From Sinorhizobium chiapasense (GTDB lineage: Bacteria > Pseudomonadota > Alphaproteobacteria > Rhizobiales > Rhizobiaceae), in NCBI RefSeq assembly GCF_036488675.1, contig NZ_CP133148.1:930001-994000 (forward strand): a DNA stretch of 64,000 nucleotides, read 5' to 3'. Numbering within the stretch: position 1 is the first letter of the stretch; the number at the start of each line of letters is the position of its first letter. Under the pieces are notes generated by a model. The model searched no databases, was not told the origin of the DNA, and saw nothing but the letters and a program-made list of their open reading frames with translations. Shown here piece by piece: positions 53,712 through 64,000 of this stretch. The position numbers and the translations under genes were made by a program.

Positions 53712-54183
53712 CCGATGCTGTACGAACAGGAGGATGCCAGTGCGGAGCCGTGCGCTTCCGCATCCATGGAAAGCTCGGCCGCCCGTCGATCTGCCATTGC
53801 CGCATGTGCCAGAAGCAGTTCGGGTCTTTCTTTTCGGCGCTGGTCACAGCCCCGAAGGACGGGGTCGAGTGGACCCGCGACGAACCGAGCTACTTCCAGT
53901 CCTCCGTCAATATCGATCGCGGTTTTTGTCCCAAATGCGGAACGCCGCTGACCTATCGGCATCCGGGCGGCCTGGAAATTGCGATCGGCAGCTTCGATGA
54001 CCGCTCCGACCTCGCGCCGAAAATCCAGGTCAACTACGCCTCGCGCCTGCCCTGGGTTGAAACGATTTTCGAGCAGCCGGTGCATGAGGATCCGGATTAT
54101 TACGCAAGGCAGGAACAGATCATCTCCTTCCAGCACCCCGACCACGAGACGGATCGGTGGCCGGCGCCAGGGGCTTGGAAGTG

Positions 54184-54184
<1 letters not shown>
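53708..54184 (+). CDS. GFA/CENP-V family protein, paralogue 2
   Basis: 158 aa, same fold as its neighbours: GGCQCGAVRF, CHCRMCQK and CPKCGTPL are intact. ATG 53708 overlaps the previous stop by four bases; its own stop overlaps the next start (TGATG). Relative to paralogue 1 the central part is shorter (no tandem Tyr/Leu stretch), so the copies have diverged and are not a recent duplication. Confidence 0.9.
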
Positions 54185-55643
<1,459 letters not shown>

Positions 55644-55650
55644 CACAGAA

Positions 55651-55677
55651 AGTGTCTGCGGTTTTCGCAGGCACTTG
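55651..55677. promoter_or_regulatory. Hairpin between pip and cimA
   Basis: AAGTGTCTGCG (55651-55661) pairs with CGCAGGCACTT (55667-55677), one G-T/wobble, 11 base pairs. No T run follows, so it is probably not a simple terminator; it lies about 27 bases before the cimA start and could act in the leader. Confidence 0.45.
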
Positions 55678-55703
55678 ACTCAAAAGCACGTTGGAACTGA
55701 GCC

Positions 55704-57320
55704 ATGACCAGGGAACGCATCTATCTCTTCGACACCACGCTTCGGGACGGGCAGCAGACGCCCGGCATCGATTTTTCCGTCGAGGACAAGATTGCGATCG
55801 CGGCCATGCTCGACGAATTCGGCATGGACTATGTCGAAGGCGGCTATCCGGGTGCCAACCCGACGGACACGGAGTTCTTCAAGCGGACGCGCACGCAGAA
55901 GGCTTCATTCGTGGCGTTCGGCATGACCAAGCGCTCAGGCGTCTCCGCCTCCAACGACCCGGGACTGCGCGCATTGCTCGATGCCAAAAGCGATGCGATC
56001 TGTCTGGTTGCCAAGAGCTGGGACTATCATGTCGAGGTAGCGCTCGGCTGCTCGAACGAAGAGAACCTCGACAATATCCGCACCTCGGTCGAGGCCGTCG
56101 TGGCCTCTGGGCGCGAGGCCATGGTCGATTGCGAGCATTTCTTTGACGGCTACAAGGCAAACCCCGCCTATGCACTCGCCTGCGCCAGGACGGCGCTTGA
56201 GGCGGGCGCGCGCTGGGTCGTGCTGTGCGATACCAATGGCGGCACGCAGCCGCCGGAGGTGCGCGAAATCGTTGGCGCCGTGATCGTCGGAGGCGTGCCC
56301 GGCGCCAATCTCGGTATCCATGCCCATAACGACACCGGCCAGGCGGTGGCGAATTCGCTTGCCGCCGTGGAGGCCGGTGTCCGCCAGGCCCAGGGAACGC
56401 TGAACGGCATCGGCGAACGGTGCGGCAATGCCAATCTGGTGACACTGATCGCGACGCTGGCGCTGAAGGAAACCTATTCGAGCCGCTTCGAAACCGGAGT
56501 CGATTCTGAAAAACTGCAGGAATTGACGACGCTCGCCCATGCGTTCGACGAGCTTTTGAACCGTTCGCCGGATCCGCAGGCCCCCTATGTCGGCGCGTCC
56601 GCCTTTGCAACCAAGGCGGGGATCCACGCGTCAGCCCTGTTGAAGGACCCCAGAACCTACGAGCATGTCGCGCCCGAAAGCGTCGGCAATCTGCGCAAGG
56701 TCATGGTCTCGGACCAGGGCGGCAAGGCCAATTTCATCAACGCGCTCAAGCGGCGCGGCATCAGCGTTGCCAAGGACGATCCGAGGCTCGACAAGCTGAT
56801 CGCCATCGTCAAGGAGCGCGAGGCTACAGGCTATGCCTATGAAGGCGCGGATGCGAGTTTTGCGCTGCTCGCAAGCCGCATCCTCGGGACCGTTCCCGAT
56901 TTCTTCCACGTCGAAAGCTTCCGCGTGATGGTCGAACGGCGTTTCGACGCGAACGGCAACTTGAAGACCGTCTCGGAAGCGGTGGTCAAGGTGATCGTCG
57001 ACGGGGAAGTCATGATGTCCGTTGCCGAGGGCCACGGTCCGGTCAATGCGCTGGACCTCGCGTTGCGCAAGGACCTCGGCAAATACCAGTCGGAGATCGC
57101 CGATCTCGAGCTTGCCGACTACAAGGTCCGGATCCTGAACGGCGGTACCGAGGCGATCACGCGCGTCCTGATCGAATCGACCGACCGCACCGGCACGCGC
57201 TGGTGGACGGTTGGCGTTTCCGACAACATCATCGATGCATCCTTCCAGGCGCTGATGGACAGTATCGTCTACAAACTACTCAAGAATCGCGATCAGATCG
57301 GATTGATCGCGGCCGAATGA
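55704..57320 (+). CDS. cimA: (R)-citramalate synthase
   Basis: 538-aa enzyme condensing acetyl-CoA and pyruvate to citramalate, a threonine-independent entry to isoleucine and also a leucine-related reaction. The IPMS/HMGL-like catalytic domain opens with YLFDTTLRDGQQTPG (metal-binding DTTLRDG) and has GIHAHNDTGQAVANSLAAVE; the C-terminal regulatory domain follows. ATG 55704 behind ACTGAGCC. Assignment as cimA rather than leuA rests on the short DTTLRDGQQTPG and citramalate-type length. Confidence 0.9.
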   Translation: MTRERIYLFDTTLRDGQQTPGIDFSVEDKIAIAAMLDEFGMDYVEGGYPGANPTDTEFFKRTRTQKASFVAFGMTKRSGVSASNDPGLRALLDAKSDAICLVAKSWDYHVEVALGCSNEENLDNIRTSVEAVVASGREAMVDCEHFFDGYKANPAYALACARTALEAGARWVVLCDTNGGTQPPEVREIVGAVIVGGVPGANLGIHAHNDTGQAVANSLAAVEAGVRQAQGTLNGIGERCGNANLVTLIATLALKETYSSRFETGVDSEKLQELTTLAHAFDELLNRSPDPQAPYVGASAFATKAGIHASALLKDPRTYEHVAPESVGNLRKVMVSDQGGKANFINALKRRGISVAKDDPRLDKLIAIVKEREATGYAYEGADASFALLASRILGTVPDFFHVESFRVMVERRFDANGNLKTVSEAVVKVIVDGEVMMSVAEGHGPVNALDLALRKDLGKYQSEIADLELADYKVRILNGGTEAITRVLIESTDRTGTRWWTVGVSDNIIDASFQALMDSIVYKLLKNRDQIGLIAAE

Positions 57321-57435
57321 CGTTCGAGGGAGAGCTGACTTTCCACGGTTCGATCAGAGAGTTTCACTCTTCGTTCACGGAAATGAATTGGTGCATTACC
57401 GTTCGTTGGAGTAGGACCCGACGATGAGGAGGCAT

Positions 57436-57449
57436 TGGTCAGCTGACCA
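57436..57449. promoter_or_regulatory. 14-bp palindrome upstream of rarD
   Basis: TGGTCAGCTGACCA is a perfect palindrome of the TGGTC-N4-GACCA type used by GntR-family regulators. It lies about 68 bases before the rarD start. The gene may be regulated by it, but no regulator is adjacent. Confidence 0.35.
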
Positions 57450-57517
57450 TGCCGTCGATAAGGACCGGAGCGGCCGCTGTGCCAATGCGCCGCGCCCGAG
57501 ATGTCAGGAACCAAACA

Positions 57518-58456
57518 ATGGCCGAGCCCAACGCGAAGATCCCCGCCGAGAACACCGATTCCGCCAAGGGCTTCGCCTTTGCGCTTTCCGCCTATCTGCT
57601 CTGGGGATTCCTGCCGTTCTTCATGAAGGCGGTGGCACACATCCCGGCAGCGGAAGTCGTCGCCCATCGCATCGTCTGGTCGGTGCCGCTTGCGGGGCTC
57701 GTGCTGTTGTGGCTCGGTCGCACGCAGGAGCTGAAGCTGGCGCTCAAGTCCCCGAGCATGCTGAGAATGGCGGCACTTACCGCTGTGCTGATCACCATCA
57801 ATTGGGGCATCTATGTCTGGGCGATCGGTGCCGGCCGCGCCATCGAGACCGCGCTCGGCTATTATATCAATCCGCTGTTTTCGATTTTCCTCGGGGCCGT
57901 TCTGCTGAAGGAGAGGCCGAACAATGCGCAGATGGTGGCGATCGCGCTGGCCGCTATCGCCGTCGCCGTGCTCGCGTTCGATGCCGGCGGCCTGCCATGG
58001 GTCTCGATCGGACTTTGCATTTCCTGGGGCTTCTACGCCTTCTTCCGCAAGACGCTGCCGATCGGACCGAACCAGGGTTTCTTCCTCGAGGTGCTGTTGC
58101 TCAGCATTCCGGCTATCGGCTACATCATCTGGCTGGAAGCCACAGGGCAGGGCCACTTTGGTGATACCGGGGTTGCCGATGTCCTGTGGCTGCTTTCCTG
58201 CGGCATCGTCACGGCCGTACCGCTGATGATCTATGCCAATGGCGCGAAGCTCTTGCGGCTCTCCACCATCGGCATCATGCAGTACATCGCCCCGACGATG
58301 ATCTTCGTCATCGCTGTCTTCGTCTTTCACGAACCTTTCGGAACGGCGAAACTCATCGCTTTCGCGCTGATCTGGGCCGCGCTTTTTGTCTATTCGGGTG
58401 CGATGCTTGCCGAAAGCAGAGCTCGTCGCGCGGCACAGCCCGCTCCAGCCGAGTAG
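57518..58456 (+). CDS. rarD: EamA/RarD-type membrane transporter
   Basis: 312-aa protein with about ten hydrophobic segments of the EamA (DMT) family. ATG 57518 (MAEPNAKIPAENTD) follows AGGAACC. Typical motifs: FALSAYLLWGFLPFFMKAVA, HRIVWSVPLAGLVLL, INWGIYVWAIGAGRAIE, and GYYINPLFSIFLG. RarD proteins are drug/metabolite exporters; the substrate is not readable. Confidence 0.88.
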   Translation: MAEPNAKIPAENTDSAKGFAFALSAYLLWGFLPFFMKAVAHIPAAEVVAHRIVWSVPLAGLVLLWLGRTQELKLALKSPSMLRMAALTAVLITINWGIYVWAIGAGRAIETALGYYINPLFSIFLGAVLLKERPNNAQMVAIALAAIAVAVLAFDAGGLPWVSIGLCISWGFYAFFRKTLPIGPNQGFFLEVLLLSIPAIGYIIWLEATGQGHFGDTGVADVLWLLSCGIVTAVPLMIYANGAKLLRLSTIGIMQYIAPTMIFVIAVFVFHEPFGTAKLIAFALIWAALFVYSGAMLAESRARRAAQPAPAE

Positions 58457-58458
58457 AA

Positions 58459-58559
58459 TAGCGCCGCGCGTCTTATCAGACGCGCAAAGGTCGCTGTAGC
58501 ACTTTGAATTGCTGCATGTTTTTGTCCTTTAATCGGCTACGATTAAAGGAAACATGCAT
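58459..58559 (-). repeat. RIME-like palindromic element, copy 5
   Basis: TAGCGCCGCGCGTCTTATC ... GACGCGCAAAGG, linker CACTTTGAATTGC, TGCATGTTTTTGTCCTTTAATC ... GGAAACATGCA. Between the convergent rarD and LOG genes. Its outer end touches the stop codon of the LOG gene (58559-58561), so the element may have shaped the gene's end. Confidence 0.85.
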
Positions 58560-59191
58560 TAGAGTTTGGAAATGATCTCTGTCGCACCCTCGCGGCCTCT
58601 GGCGGCGGCCGAGGCGAGAATTGCGGGGACGATGTCCTCTGGCCGGTCGATGACCAATGGCTGGACGAGATGGGCCGTGTGCACGAATCCCTGATCGCGC
58701 ATATGCTGCAACAATTCCAGCATCGGGTTCCAGAAGCTGTTGATGTTGCCGAAGACCATCGGCTTCCGGTGGCGACCGAGTTGCGCCCAGGTCATGATTT
58801 CGACGATTTCCTCAAGCGTGCCGATGCCGCCCGGGAGGGCCACGAATGCATCGCTGCGCTCGAACATCTTGTGCTTGCGCTCATGCATGTCGGCGGTGAC
58901 GACGAGTTCGTTGAGCTGTCCCAGTGAGTGGCGGGTTGCTTCCTTGTCCATGAGGAATTCCGGAATGATGCCGGTGACCTCGCCGCCCGCCGAAAGCACG
59001 CCGCTTGCCACTGCGCCCATGATGCCGCGTGTGCCGCCGCCATAGATGAGGCGCAGGCCATGATCGGCGATCGATTTTCCCAGTGTGCGACCCGCTTGCA
59101 TGTGCGCCGCATCTCGTCCTGGCTGAGAGCCGCAATAGACGCAGATCGATCGAATCGGGGTGTTTTGCTTGGTCATGGAGCCAAAAGACAT
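58559..59191 (-). CDS. LOG family protein (TIGR00730)
   Basis: 210-aa Rossmann-fold protein related to the cytokinin-activating LONELY GUY phosphoribohydrolases. The GGGTRGIMGAVA and PGGIGTLEE (120-128) motifs are intact, with MHERKHKMF and WAQLGRHRKPM. ATG 59191 or 59176 (MTKQNTP) may start. In plant-associated bacteria LOG proteins can act in cytokinin activation; in most others they are nucleotide 5'-monophosphate nucleosidases. The role here is not certain. Confidence 0.88.
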   Translation of the reverse strand: MSFGSMTKQNTPIRSICVYCGSQPGRDAAHMQAGRTLGKSIADHGLRLIYGGGTRGIMGAVASGVLSAGGEVTGIIPEFLMDKEATRHSLGQLNELVVTADMHERKHKMFERSDAFVALPGGIGTLEEIVEIMTWAQLGRHRKPMVFGNINSFWNPMLELLQHMRDQGFVHTAHLVQPLVIDRPEDIVPAILASAAARGREGATEIISKL

Positions 59192-59428
59192 TGCAGCGCA
59201 GCATCGGTCAAGAAAATTGAGGGAAAAAGTAGCGGTAATGAGCCCCCCATGAGGCGTGGGAGCTTGTATGAAACTATAGGAAACGTTAGCAATTTCAGTA
59301 ATACGTTGAAGAATTCGGACGGGTAGGCCGCTGTTGCGCTATAATGGCGAAAAAAGGTCCGCACCGCAGGCCGATAAAAGGGGACATGCGCGGAGCGTTG
59401 TATTGCTCCGCCCCGTGTGGAGAGTAGC

Positions 59429-61147
59429 ATGATGAAGAACAAAGCCGGTTGGGTGGCGCTGAGCGTCTTGGCAGCCGCCACCGCCTTGATGGTTTTCGTT
59501 GTCCAGCCAAATCTGCGCGACGACGACAAGGAGCAGGCCGCACAGCCGATCGCGAGTGGCGGCCAGCCGGCCGAGACGAAGTCGGCGGCCAAGGTCGAAA
59601 CCACCCCGGCCGCCCCGGAGGGTCAGGCGGCTGCGCCGGATGTCGCGAGCAAGGCGACCGCTGACGCGTCCAATCCTGCGACCTGGACGGTTCCGGGCTT
59701 CGATATCCTTCGCGTCGAGCCCGATGGATCGACCGTCATCGCCGGCCGCGCCCAGCCCGGCACCAAACTCGAAATCCTCAGTGGCAATACCGTTATCGGC
59801 ACGGCTGACGTCGGCGCCGCCGGCGATTTCGCCGCCGTTTTTGACAAGCCGCTTGTCGCCGGCGATCACCAGTTGACTCTGCGCAGTGTCGGTGCAGGTG
59901 GCGTAACCAAGACGTCCGAAGAAGTGGCGACGGTCTCCGTGCCGAAGGACTCGACCGGCCAATTGCTGGCAATGGTGTCCAAGCCCGGCGAAGCGAGCCG
60001 CCTGATCACCACGCCTGAGGTCGATGCAAAGCCGGCGGACGTTGCCGTTCAGCCGAATGCGCAAGGCGGTGAGCCTGAGGGCACGCTCGATACGCCGGCG
60101 AAACCCGCTGGCGTTCCGGGTCTTCAGGTTACCGCCGTCGAGATCGAGGGCGGGACGATATACGTTGCCGGTAACGCCAAGCCCGGTGCGTTGGTGCGCA
60201 TCTATGCCGACGATAAGTTCGTCGGCGAGATGAAAGCCGACGACAAGGGCAAATTCGTCGTTGACGGCTCGATCGATCTGGCAGTCGGCAGCCACATCAT
60301 CCGGGCCGACATGCTGAACGGGGACGGCGGCAAGGTGACGATGCGCGCATCGGTGCCCTTCGACCGACCGGCTGGCAGCCAGGTGGCTGCCGTCGCTGGC
60401 GGGCAGTCGGAGGCGGCGAGCAACGAGCTTGACCGCTTGCGGGGCGAGGCGAGCAAGGCGGTTGCCTTGCTCAAGGGACTTTTCGCCGATGGCAAACGGC
60501 CCTCCGCCGAGCAGCTTGCCGCGGCCCGTTCGGCCACGGAATTTGCGCTGCAGTCGCTCGCCGACTTCAAGCCGGCGGACAATGCAAACCAGGCACTGGC
60601 GACGGCCGCAGCGGAAGCGTCGAAAGCCGCGGCCGATGCTTTGGCGGTGCTCAAGTCGTCACAGCAGGACCCGGCAAGCGTCGCCACGGCCCTGGCAAAG
60701 GTCGAGGCAACGGTCGGCCCTGTGCTGACCCGGTCTAGTGCTGTCGCCGAGGCTGTTGTTGAGTCTGGTGCCGCGTTGGCTGTCGACGCAGCCAAGCCGA
60801 TGAAGCCGCCGGTGGCCGAAGGCGCTGGCAGCGCTGCCGCAGCGCCCGCATCCGAACAGGCCGCTACATCGGTCGAGACACCCGGGCAACCCGCGACGAT
60901 CGAGCAAGCTCCGCTCAAGGAGAGCAAGACGTCGGTCATCATCCGCCGCGGCGACACGCTCTGGCAGATTTCGCGCCGGGTCTACGGGGCAGGGGTTCGC
61001 TACACGACGATTTACCTTGCCAACCGGGAGCAGATCGAAAACCCCGACTTAATCCGTCCGGGTCAGGTTTTCGGTGTTCCGGACGAGGCGATGTCCGAAG
61101 ACGAATCGCGGGAAATGCACCGCAAGCACGTGAAGCACGAAGAATAG
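59429..61147 (+). CDS. LysM peptidoglycan-binding domain protein
   Basis: 572 aa. ATG 59429 behind GGAGAGTAGC. One N-terminal hydrophobic segment (GWVALSVLAAATALMVFVVQ) anchors or exports it, followed by a long Ala/Pro/Glu-rich region and two Gly/Val-rich repeats (GNTVIGTADVGAAGDFAAVF and a similar later unit). The C-terminal LysM motif (VIIRRGDTLWQISRRVYG) binds peptidoglycan. Probably a periplasmic envelope protein. No enzymatic motif was seen. Confidence 0.85.
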   Translation: MMKNKAGWVALSVLAAATALMVFVVQPNLRDDDKEQAAQPIASGGQPAETKSAAKVETTPAAPEGQAAAPDVASKATADASNPATWTVPGFDILRVEPDGSTVIAGRAQPGTKLEILSGNTVIGTADVGAAGDFAAVFDKPLVAGDHQLTLRSVGAGGVTKTSEEVATVSVPKDSTGQLLAMVSKPGEASRLITTPEVDAKPADVAVQPNAQGGEPEGTLDTPAKPAGVPGLQVTAVEIEGGTIYVAGNAKPGALVRIYADDKFVGEMKADDKGKFVVDGSIDLAVGSHIIRADMLNGDGGKVTMRASVPFDRPAGSQVAAVAGGQSEAASNELDRLRGEASKAVALLKGLFADGKRPSAEQLAAARSATEFALQSLADFKPADNANQALATAAAEASKAAADALAVLKSSQQDPASVATALAKVEATVGPVLTRSSAVAEAVVESGAALAVDAAKPMKPPVAEGAGSAAAAPASEQAATSVETPGQPATIEQAPLKESKTSVIIRRGDTLWQISRRVYGAGVRYTTIYLANREQIENPDLIRPGQVFGVPDEAMSEDESREMHRKHVKHEE

Positions 61148-61208
61148 TCCGCCTTTTGCCGGCAATTCCATTGCGGCGAGAAGCGCGCGAACCTATCTGT
61201 CAGAAAAC

Positions 61209-61235
61209 GCGGCGTCTCCAAAAGACGCCGCTTTT
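61209..61235 (+). terminator. Rho-independent terminator of the LysM gene
   Basis: GCGGCGTCT (61209-61217), CCAAA loop, AGACGCCGC (61223-61231), then TTTT. Placed 62 bases after the stop, before RIME copy 6. Confidence 0.8.
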
Positions 61236-61248
61236 CATTGACGATCCA

Positions 61249-61348
61249 TAGCGCCTTGCGCGTTTTCAGGCGCACAAAGGACTCTGTAGCACTTTGAATT
61301 GCTGCATGTTTTATCCTTAAATCGGCTCCGATTTAAGGAAACGTGCAG
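61249..61348 (-). repeat. RIME-like palindromic element, copy 6
   Basis: TAGCGCCTTGCGCGTTTTCAGG ... linker CACTTTGAATTGC ... TGCATGTTTTATCCTTAAATC ... GGAAACGTGCAG. The first hairpin is degenerate. It lies in the leader of the ABC exporter gene, ending 23 bases before its start codon. Confidence 0.8.
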
Positions 61349-61371
61349 TAGAACTGGAAGCGGACTGAGAC

Positions 61372-63264
61372 GTGGCACCCCATAACCAGAAAAAGACGGT
61401 TTCCGCCGACACGAGCAATCCGTTGGAGACCATCGCGAACCTCTGGCCCTATATGTGGCCGGCAGATCGCGCGGATCTGAAATTGCGGGTCGTCTGGGCG
61501 ACCTTGATCCTCGTGGTCGCGAAGGTCGTCCTTATTCTCGTTCCCTATTTCTTCAAGTGGGCCACCGACGCCTTGAACAGCAGGCCGGACGCACTGGCCT
61601 CGCTGCCGCAGTTCCTGACCGGCGCGGTCATGCTGGTGCTCGCCTACAACCTTGCACGTCTGCTACAGGCGGGCCTGAACCAGCTGCGTGACGCGCTCTT
61701 TGCGAGCGTCGGCCAGCATGCCGTGCGGCAGCTTGCCTACCGGACATTCGTCCACATGCATCAGCTCTCGCTCCGCTTCCATCTCGAGCGGCGCACGGGC
61801 GGGCTCTCGCGGATTATCGAGCGCGGAACCAAGGGCATCGAGACGATCGTCCGGTTTACGATCCTGAACAGCGTGCCGACGCTCATCGAGTTCCTGCTGA
61901 CGGCGGTGATCTTCTGGTGGGGCTACGGCTTCAGCTACCTCTTCGTGACCGCCGTGACGGTCTGGCTCTACATCTGGTTCACGGTGCGCGCCAGCGACTG
62001 GCGCATCGCCATTCGCCGCTCGATGAACGACAGCGACACCGATGCGAACACCAAGGCGATCGATTCGCTCCTTAACTTCGAGACCGTCAAATATTTCGGC
62101 AACGAAGAGATGGAGGCGAAGCGCTTCGACGGGTCGATGGAGCGCTACGAGCGCGCCGCGACCCAGGTCTGGACTTCGCTCGGCTGGCTGAACTTCGGCC
62201 AGGCGCTGATCTTCGGCGCGGGCACCGCGGCGATGATGACGATATCGGCACTTGCGGTGCAGCGTGGCGATCAGACGATCGGTGATTTCGTCTTCGTCAA
62301 CGCCATGCTGATCCAGCTTGCCATCCCGCTGAATTTCATCGGCTTTGTCTACCGCGAAATCCGCCAGGGCCTGACCGATATCGAGCACATGTTCGACCTG
62401 CTCGATGTTCAGGCGGAGGTGGTCGATCGGCCGGACGCGAGGGGGCTGACAATCGACAAGGGCGCGATCTCCTTCAGGGACGTGCATTTCGCCTACGATC
62501 CCGCCCGTCCGATCCTCAGAGGGATTTCCTTCGACGTTCCCGCCGGCAAGACGGTGGCAGTCGTGGGACCTTCCGGAGCGGGCAAGTCGACATTGTCGCG
62601 GCTGCTCTACCGCTTCTACGATGTCCAGGAGGGGTCGATCACTGTCGACGGACAGGATGTTCGCGACGTGACGCAGAAAAGCCTGCGCGCGGTCATCGGC
62701 ATGGTCCCGCAGGACACGGTGCTCTTCAACGATACGATCGCCTACAACATACGCTACGGTCGCATCGAGGCGTCCGACTCCGAGGTCGAGTCGGCTGCCG
62801 AGGCGGCACAGATCGCCGGTTTCATCCGCGGCCTTCCGGAAGGGTTCCGGGCCATGGTCGGCGAACGCGGTCTGAAACTTTCCGGTGGCGAGAAGCAGCG
62901 TGTGGCGATTGCGCGCACGATCCTGAAGGCACCGCCGATCCTGATCCTCGACGAGGCGACATCCGCGCTCGATACCAAGACGGAACAGGAAATTCAGGCG
63001 GCACTGGATGTCGTTTCCCGCAACCGCACGACGCTCGTCATCGCCCACCGCCTGTCGACCGTCATCCATGCAGACGAGATCATCGTCCTCAAGGATGGCG
63101 TGATCGCCGAGCGCGGCACGCACGGGGAACTGATCGATCGCGATGGTCTTTACGCTTCCATGTGGAGCCGCCAGCGCGAGGCAACGCAGGCGGAAGAGCA
63201 GTTGAAGCGGGTGCGCGAGAGCGACGATCTAGGCATCATCGACCGCGGCCAACCAGCCGCTTGA
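61372..63264 (+). CDS. Atm1-type ABC exporter (ATPase-permease half-transporter)
   Basis: 630-aa fusion of a six-segment membrane domain and an ABC ATPase, similar to mitochondrial Atm1/bacterial heavy-metal exporters, which transport glutathione or iron-sulfur-related compounds. The TM part includes LNFETVKYFGNEEMEAKRF (Atm1-like linker). Walker A GPSGAGKST 399-407, signature LSGGEKQR from about 503, Walker B LILDEAT around 522-528. Start GTG 61372 (MAPHNQKK) is chosen; no clear ribosome site, and the RIME element abuts. Works as a homodimer. Confidence 0.9.
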   Translation: MAPHNQKKTVSADTSNPLETIANLWPYMWPADRADLKLRVVWATLILVVAKVVLILVPYFFKWATDALNSRPDALASLPQFLTGAVMLVLAYNLARLLQAGLNQLRDALFASVGQHAVRQLAYRTFVHMHQLSLRFHLERRTGGLSRIIERGTKGIETIVRFTILNSVPTLIEFLLTAVIFWWGYGFSYLFVTAVTVWLYIWFTVRASDWRIAIRRSMNDSDTDANTKAIDSLLNFETVKYFGNEEMEAKRFDGSMERYERAATQVWTSLGWLNFGQALIFGAGTAAMMTISALAVQRGDQTIGDFVFVNAMLIQLAIPLNFIGFVYREIRQGLTDIEHMFDLLDVQAEVVDRPDARGLTIDKGAISFRDVHFAYDPARPILRGISFDVPAGKTVAVVGPSGAGKSTLSRLLYRFYDVQEGSITVDGQDVRDVTQKSLRAVIGMVPQDTVLFNDTIAYNIRYGRIEASDSEVESAAEAAQIAGFIRGLPEGFRAMVGERGLKLSGGEKQRVAIARTILKAPPILILDEATSALDTKTEQEIQAALDVVSRNRTTLVIAHRLSTVIHADEIIVLKDGVIAERGTHGELIDRDGLYASMWSRQREATQAEEQLKRVRESDDLGIIDRGQPAA

Positions 63265-63367
63265 TGACTGGTGGCGAGCGCACGGCGATTGGGACCAATC
63301 TTTCGACGTTGCCGGAGTCCGGATTTCGCGCTAGGTCACCTTCCACGTCAAATCTGGAGTAGAGTTC

Positions 63368-64000
63368 ATGAGCTTGGTCAACACGGTGCGAAACACGCTC
63401 GTCCCGGTGCACAAGGAAGGCTACCGCTTCATTGCGATTTTCTTCGTTGTGTCGCTGGTGCTTGGCTTACTGTGGGAACCGCTGATGTGGATCGGCTTCC
63501 TGTTGACCGCCTGGTGCGCCTACTTCTTCCGCGACCCCGAGCGCATGACGCCGATCGACGACGACGTCGTCATCAGCCCGGCCGACGGCCGTGTCTCCTC
63601 GATTGCGGTGGTGACTCCGCCGGATGAATTGGGCCTGGGGTCGACGCCCATGCTGCGCATCTCGGTTTTCATGAACGTCTTCAATTGCCATGTGAACCGC
63701 GCGCCGATGAGCGGAACCGTGCGCCGCATTGCCTATCGGGCCGGCAGGTTCGTAAACGCCGAACTCGACAAGGCCAGCCACGAGAACGAACGCAATGGCC
63801 TCGTCATCGAGACGAAGCACGGCGAAATCGGCGTGGTCCAGATTGCCGGCCTGGTCGCGCGGCGTATCCTCTGCTGGACCACGCAAAACGCGTCGCTCGA
63901 AGCCGGCGAACGCTTCGGGCTCATCCGGTTCGGCTCCCGGCTTGATGTGTTTCTGCCAGAGGGAGCCGAGCCGCGCGTCAGCGTCGGCCAGACTGCCGTC
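63368..64000 (+). CDS. psd: Phosphatidylserine decarboxylase proenzyme (partial, runs off right edge)
   Basis: The gene starts at ATG 63368 behind GGAGTAGAG and continues past the window end, so only the first 211 aa are seen. N-terminal hydrophobic segment ([18 protein letters not shown]), then the metal-independent decarboxylase signatures [17 protein letters not shown] and [15 protein letters not shown]. The self-cleavage site is GS at 189-190 in IRFGSRLD, giving the pyruvoyl prosthetic group. Makes phosphatidylethanolamine. The gene for PssA often follows in rhizobia. Confidence 0.93.
   Translation, partial: MSLVNTVRNTLVPVHKEGYRFIAIFFVVSLVLGLLWEPLMWIGFLLTAWCAYFFRDPERMTPIDDDVVISPADGRVSSIAVVTPPDELGLGSTPMLRISVFMNVFNCHVNRAPMSGTVRRIAYRAGRFVNAELDKASHENERNGLVIETKHGEIGVVQIAGLVARRILCWTTQNASLEAGERFGLIRFGSRLDVFLPEGAEPRVSVGQTAV

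Overview
The window reads as chromosomal DNA of a Sinorhizobium/Ensifer-type alphaproteobacterium (Rhizobiales). The evidence is the combination of a RopA-type porin, a single bifunctional Rsh, rkpK and lpsL (rhizobial surface-polysaccharide sugar-nucleotide genes), nadABC with a NadQ-type regulator and a matching operator, a BA14K protein, a PhoX-type phosphatase behind a Pho box, and many copies of short two-palindrome intergenic elements resembling the rhizobial RIME family. No rRNA, tRNA, CRISPR array or insertion sequence was seen.

Layout. Bases 1 to about 4200 are accessory and look like the edge of a prophage or prophage remnant: overlapping small genes with phage-style domains, a short opposing cluster, an AlpA-type helix-turn-helix protein and a conserved phage-associated protein. 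No integrase or attachment site is visible, so the element probably extends left of the window. From 4.7 kb on the DNA is ordinary chromosome: porin; alpha/beta hydrolase, BA14K and lytic transglycosylase on the minus strand; dapA-smpB; a NYN-domain protein; rpoZ and rsh; a DUF3563 peptide (50 aa); then DUF2062-acpS-lepB-rnc-era. recO, which often follows era directly, lies about 12 kb further on. Between them are a glycerophosphodiesterase, a glutathionyl-hydroquinone reductase homologue, cfa, tex, rkpK, lpsL, an ArsR/SRPBCC pair with a broken glyoxalase-like gene, and an L,D-transpeptidase.

From 32 to 45 kb are phoX, a large DUF2339 membrane protein coupled to an HD hydrolase, a MOSC protein, an MFS transporter, nadABC and sodC. 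From 45 to 50 kb a minus-strand run carries a NUDIX hydrolase, a TIGR02301 protein, two uncharacterised proteins, ygfZ, an HD nucleotidase-like protein, a tyrosine-phosphatase-like protein and nadQ. From 50 kb to the end are a YedK-type SRAP protein, cysS, three tandem GFA (CENP-V/GFA) paralogues coupled to a prolyl aminopeptidase, cimA, rarD, a LOG-family protein, a LysM protein, an Atm1-type ABC exporter and the start of psd, which runs off the right edge.

Functional links supported by sequence: a perfect 12-3-12 palindrome just upstream of nadA, with nadQ nearby; a Pho box on the phoX strand; a perfect palindrome covering the arsR start codon; and six RIME-like elements plus two members of a second mosaic family, several of them touching start or stop regions. 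I did not find a convincing new defence or secretion system. The points most worth following up are the regulatory palindromes, the repeat elements, the tandem GFA triplet, the porin leader and the crowded overlapping ORFs in the phage region.
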